A DNA stretch of 64,000 nt from Mucilaginibacter gossypii (lineage in GTDB: Bacteria; Bacteroidota; Bacteroidia; Sphingobacteriales; Sphingobacteriaceae): positions 1-64,000 of the forward strand of contig NZ_FNCG01000024.1 in NCBI RefSeq assembly GCF_900100945.1, written 5' to 3'. The notes beneath the pieces are model-generated. The model made no database searches. It had not been told where the DNA came from and saw only the letters and a list, made by a program, of their open reading frames with translations. Both the position numbers and the translations under genes were made by a program. Numbering within the stretch: position 1 is the first letter of the stretch; the number at the start of each line of letters is the position of its first letter. Positions 60,797 through 64,000 of this stretch are shown piece after piece.

Positions 60797-62320
60797 TCAT
60801 TTCCCGCTTCCTTCTTTACCATAATGCATCAACTTATTGGCCCAGGCAATAAAGTATTTTACGTTTGGCGCGTCGGTATGCCCACCATCATGCTGACGCC
60901 AGGCAAGTTCGCCATCAAGCGGCCCTGTATTAACGGGTGGCATTTTTTCGGTTTTGTAATCGTTTGAAACGCCGAGGTCCTTTGCGCCGAGCAGTTTAAA
61001 TACAGAACCCGCAGCTACAGTTGCCATATAGCTTCCCTGCTGATCAAGCCATTTGGCATCGCCCTGTTCCGGCACGCCATAGCTTATAAAAGTAAACCGC
61101 GGGGCACACAAGGCAATCAGCTCATGTGCATCTACTGGAAGGTCTTTCGCGGTTTTAGCACCGAATACGGCATCCGATGCACCATATTTCATAAAGTTAC
61201 CGGCCATCCAATAATATTCGCCACCGGTAAGACTTTCAACCGCTTCTCCAAAGTTCCGGCGATGCAACTTGGCCCCTCCCTCACCCGACGAACCTATCAA
61301 CCCCATGGCAAACCTTTGTTCAAAAGCAAGTGTTACCAGTGCTGCCTTTCCATAGCGGGAAACACCTTCAATACCTACATGTCTGGAGTCAACAGCCCGC
61401 TCAGTTTCCAGGTAATCCAACGCGCGTGCCGCTCCCCATGACCAGGCACGTAAAGCGCCCCAATCCTCCGGCTTACGGGGCTGGCCTTTATTCACCAAAC
61501 CGATGATTCCTTTGGTTAAACCTTCGCCATTATCTGCCTGAATAGACGACGGATCTATAAGTACATACCCCCATCCATTGGCAATTAGTTGCGTGGCAGT
61601 CGGAGGGTCGCCTTTCATCACTGGAAAACCACCGGGACCAAAGGGAGATTGTTCGGCAATAGGATTATAAGCGGGATATTGCTCAAAAGTAGTTTTAAAC
61701 TCGGGATGTTCTTTTAAAAGAAGTTCTTTCAATGCAGCATTGATTTTTTCCACATCAGCAGCCGGGGGCTGCGCCGGCGCCGGTAGCGCGCTCCGACCAA
61801 ACATCATCAGTACAGGTACAGGTCCTTTGGCATTTGCGGGGAGTGTTAAGGTCATTTCGATATTGACGTTGATAAGCGGATAAGCCGTATTATCAACATG
61901 GCCTATCAGTTGTTTGGCAATCACCGGATAAAAGCCAACCCGCTCTTTATCGGTTATTTTAACCGTCCAGGTTACTTTGGGTACATTAGCAGGGATGCGG
62001 CCATAAACCTCACGCTCCATATCCTCCACAATTTCGGGGCGGCGCTGTTTCCACCACATTTCGGCTGTAGTTACCTTTTTACCATTCTTTAGCGTAAGGG
62101 CGTCAGGCAAATCAGGATAAGGGTTAGCCAGCGCTTCATCATAATTAGCATGATTAGGGGCCGATTCATCGCCGCTTGGCCCGTTACGCAAGGTTTTAAT
62201 TCCTAATTGCGTCATCATATACTTATGGTCCTGGTCAGCAGTGAAATTTACCGGGGCCGGGGTTTGCGCTTTCGCAGCAATGGCCCATGTGAGTAAGAAA
62301 AAGAAGGCAGTACTTTTCAT
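60797..62320 (-). CDS. CE15 4-O-methyl-glucuronoyl methylesterase
   Basis: A 507-residue exported esterase (signal peptide ending WAIAAKA) that splits the ester between glucuronic acid of xylan and lignin. The family nucleophile motif is GVSRYGKAA (GxSRxG form), with the acidic region IGSSGEGGAKLHRR and the catalytic His in WRQHDGGHTDAPN. It lies 27 bases after the acetylesterase gene on the same strand and converges with the SDR gene. It complements GH67: it frees the acid that GH67 then removes. Confidence 0.9.
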   Translation of the reverse strand: MKSTAFFFLLTWAIAAKAQTPAPVNFTADQDHKYMMTQLGIKTLRNGPSGDESAPNHANYDEALANPYPDLPDALTLKNGKKVTTAEMWWKQRRPEIVEDMEREVYGRIPANVPKVTWTVKITDKERVGFYPVIAKQLIGHVDNTAYPLINVNIEMTLTLPANAKGPVPVLMMFGRSALPAPAQPPAADVEKINAALKELLLKEHPEFKTTFEQYPAYNPIAEQSPFGPGGFPVMKGDPPTATQLIANGWGYVLIDPSSIQADNGEGLTKGIIGLVNKGQPRKPEDWGALRAWSWGAARALDYLETERAVDSRHVGIEGVSRYGKAALVTLAFEQRFAMGLIGSSGEGGAKLHRRNFGEAVESLTGGEYYWMAGNFMKYGASDAVFGAKTAKDLPVDAHELIALCAPRFTFISYGVPEQGDAKWLDQQGSYMATVAAGSVFKLLGAKDLGVSNDYKTEKMPPVNTGPLDGELAWRQHDGGHTDAPNVKYFIAWANKLMHYGKEGSGK

Positions 62321-62347
62321 CGCTCCTGGTTGTAAGATGGTTTATGG

Positions 62348-64000
62348 TTATTGCAGTTTCCCGGTTTGAAACGGTGATGCCGGCAAGCCTTCTTTATTAT
62401 ACAGATTCGCGCCATCCGGGTTATCGGCCCAGGCATACCTTACGTAAAGCGGTGCAGGGATTTTATCACTCCAAACCAGTATCTTATCTCCTTTAATAAG
62501 GGCCTTTGCCCAAACAAACTTTTTGTCGGCCCCGGCTATCGCAAATTGTGATAGTTCTTCGCCATCCTCAGCAATAAGCCCCGCACCTGTATTTTTAAAA
62601 GCAATCTCAATCTTATTCCCCTCAATTTTAGCCGATTGGTAAATCGGCCCTGATGGTACTACGTTTACCTTGCCATAAACCACATTTTCGGCTACCCTGG
62701 CAAGCCTTTCTCCTACCTTTTTTTTATTAAGGGGATGAATATCGTTCCATTCGCCGGCATCAATGGTTACCGCCATACCAGTATTGGGCACTTCAAGGGC
62801 CTCAAGCTGACCGGCGCGTAATTGCGCCCAGTCGCTTTCTGTTGGCGAATATTGTACCTCGTTAAAGTTAGGAAGCTGTGCATATATAAAGGGAAGATTA
62901 CCTTGTTGCCAGCGATTCCGCCAGTCGGCAATAAGAGCCTTTAACAAGGTTCCATATTCGGATGCGCGGCTGGAATTACTTTCGCCCTGGTACCAAACCA
63001 TACCTTTAATGGTATAATTAATAACGGGCGCTACCATGGTGTTGTAAAGACCGGTAGGTTCATTCTGGGCCGAAAATTCCGGTTTCATCCTAACGGGTTC
63101 AAACACCTGCCCAACTTTGTATTGCCAATCGCCGCGAAGGTCGATGGTATCACCGGCTATCGCCAGATAGTATCGTTTATCAGGCACAAAACCGCCTTTG
63201 CCCGATGTATTGGTAATGCGTACCACAACAGTATTTTTACCCGGCTTTAATAATCCGGCAGGCAATGTATAGCGCCTTGGAGGGTATTGATAAGTAATGT
63301 TTCCTACCAACTTCCCATTGAAATAGGTTTGATCGGCATCCACTATCCTGCCTAAATACAACTTAGCAGTCTTGCCCTGTACCGATGCGGGCAGTGTGAT
63401 TTCTTTCCTGAACCATACCACGCCATTCAATCCTTTTACTCCCTGATCGGCCCAGTAGCCCGGCAGCCAGAAACGGTGCCAGTTATGCGGCTGATAGGTG
63501 GTATCATACCATGGTTTAGGCTCATTTAAGCCTTTATCTGCGTCAAGCTGTTCTATTGGTTCCGGGTGCTTTTTCAATACACTATCCATAAATGCCGTAT
63601 TGCTGAACCGGGCAATCCTGTTATGATATGATTGAATGTTCTTTAAGCCCTCGCTGCTGATCCAGGCCTCAATAGGCGTACCGCCCACACTTGAGTTGAT
63701 GATACCTATAGGCACATGATATTTTTGATAAAGCTGTTTGGCAAAAAACCATGATGTGGCACCAAAACCTAAAACAGTTACAGAATCGGCTTTAACCCAT
63801 TTACCAGGTAACAGATCTGAGTGTTGCCTGGTTACGTCAGACTCCGTTTTAACGAAAAAATTCCTGATCTGCGGATAATTGGCTTTTGCTATTTCATCAG
63901 GATATTTTTCCTTAACCCGCTCCATAGGCAAAACCATATTCGATTGCCCCGAACAAAACCATACATCGCCAATTAAAATGTCCCGGATAGTAATACGATT
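62348..64000 (-). CDS. Sialate-O-acetylesterase-like SGNH carbohydrate esterase, N-terminus off the right edge
   Basis: The frame continues beyond the first internal ATG to the window edge, reading ILIGDVWFCSGQSNMVLPM, so the true start lies outside. The catalytic Ser is in CSGQSNM and the Asp/His pair in EWNDIHPLNKKKVG. A jelly-roll insert (residues ~175-290 of the visible part, VWFRKEITLPASVQGKTAKL, VVRITNTSGKGG) is typical of long members. Beside CE15 and GH67 genes it is more likely an acetylxylan or acetylated xylooligosaccharide esterase than a sialic acid enzyme. Confidence 0.85.
   Translation of the reverse strand, partial: NRITIRDILIGDVWFCSGQSNMVLPMERVKEKYPDEIAKANYPQIRNFFVKTESDVTRQHSDLLPGKWVKADSVTVLGFGATSWFFAKQLYQKYHVPIGIINSSVGGTPIEAWISSEGLKNIQSYHNRIARFSNTAFMDSVLKKHPEPIEQLDADKGLNEPKPWYDTTYQPHNWHRFWLPGYWADQGVKGLNGVVWFRKEITLPASVQGKTAKLYLGRIVDADQTYFNGKLVGNITYQYPPRRYTLPAGLLKPGKNTVVVRITNTSGKGGFVPDKRYYLAIAGDTIDLRGDWQYKVGQVFEPVRMKPEFSAQNEPTGLYNTMVAPVINYTIKGMVWYQGESNSSRASEYGTLLKALIADWRNRWQQGNLPFIYAQLPNFNEVQYSPTESDWAQLRAGQLEALEVPNTGMAVTIDAGEWNDIHPLNKKKVGERLARVAENVVYGKVNVVPSGPIYQSAKIEGNKIEIAFKNTGAGLIAEDGEELSQFAIAGADKKFVWAKALIKGDKILVWSDKIPAPLYVRYAWADNPDGANLYNKEGLPASPFQTGKLQ

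Noticed and set aside
1..64000. CRISPR arrays, intact transposons and riboswitches
   Set aside because: No regularly spaced direct repeats, no complete insertion sequence with terminal repeats, and no leader with a recognisable riboswitch core were seen.

Overview
The window looks like a chromosomal segment of a Bacteroidota bacterium, most likely Sphingobacteriaceae and close to Mucilaginibacter/Pedobacter. That is an inference from gene content and style: a SusC/SusD pair, many secreted or lipoprotein glycan enzymes, a LytS/LytTR pair, a ROK regulator, almost no Shine-Dalgarno sequences, and several promoters of the Bacteroidota type (TTG, 19-21 nt, TAnnTTTG). No database search was possible, so the genus is not proven.

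Left part (1-12.4 kb). The first ~460 bases hold up to three tandem leftward promoters and a boxA-like site, read as the promoter/leader region of an rRNA operon lying off the left edge. Then come an RsmF-like rRNA methyltransferase, a small outer-membrane barrel protein, a GH3 N-acetylhexosaminidase, a UvrD-type helicase-nuclease, a REP-associated transposase gene between two identical inverted REPs, an M28 peptidase, a decayed membrane-protein gene and a rhomboid protease. The transposase gene and the membrane-protein gene carry single-base homopolymer frameshifts.

Centre-left (12.4-28.3 kb). An ABC exporter pair, a LytS-type kinase and LytTR regulator separated by a double-DUF1080 enzyme, and a red-light operon (bacteriophytochrome, two stand-alone receiver proteins, heme oxygenase) are followed by housekeeping-type genes: ABC exporter, frr, sterol-desaturase family protein, cdaA, truncated hemoglobin, polyprenyl synthase, and tRNA-Ser(GGA) with a near-consensus promoter.

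Island (about 28.4-40.1 kb). Just after tRNA-Ser lie one copy of an imperfect 45-bp direct repeat and a broken integrase N-terminus; the second repeat copy, at 40.1 kb, abuts a truncated glycogen phosphorylase pseudogene. Between them all intact genes run leftward and form a redox/sulfur-type module: TolC-adaptor-RND pump, a PII-like protein, DUF2892 proteins, OsmC, an SQR-like flavoprotein, DUF983, rhodanese and a Crp/Fnr regulator. Three copies of a 16-bp palindrome (GGTAACA-NN-TGTTACC type) sit exactly 21 nt upstream of a -7-like box before three of its transcription units, so the island appears to be a self-contained Crp/Fnr regulon.

Right part (40.4-64 kb). This is carbohydrate metabolism. 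A ROK regulator-SusC-SusD operon is divergent from a GH29 alpha-L-fucosidase; an alginate-lyase-family lipoprotein and a photolyase-like protein lacking the usual Fe-S cysteines follow. From 51.6 kb to the right edge is a glucuronoxylan side-chain locus: GH35-like enzyme, esterase, GH43, GH67 alpha-glucuronidase, mannonate dehydratase UxuA, a LacI regulator, an SDR oxidoreductase, a CE15 glucuronoyl esterase and a partial SGNH/sialate-type acetylesterase. Two copies of the palindrome TGCAATCGATTGCA precede the GH67 operon and lie between uxuA and lacI, which predicts a local LacI regulon linking release of glucuronate from xylan to its catabolism.
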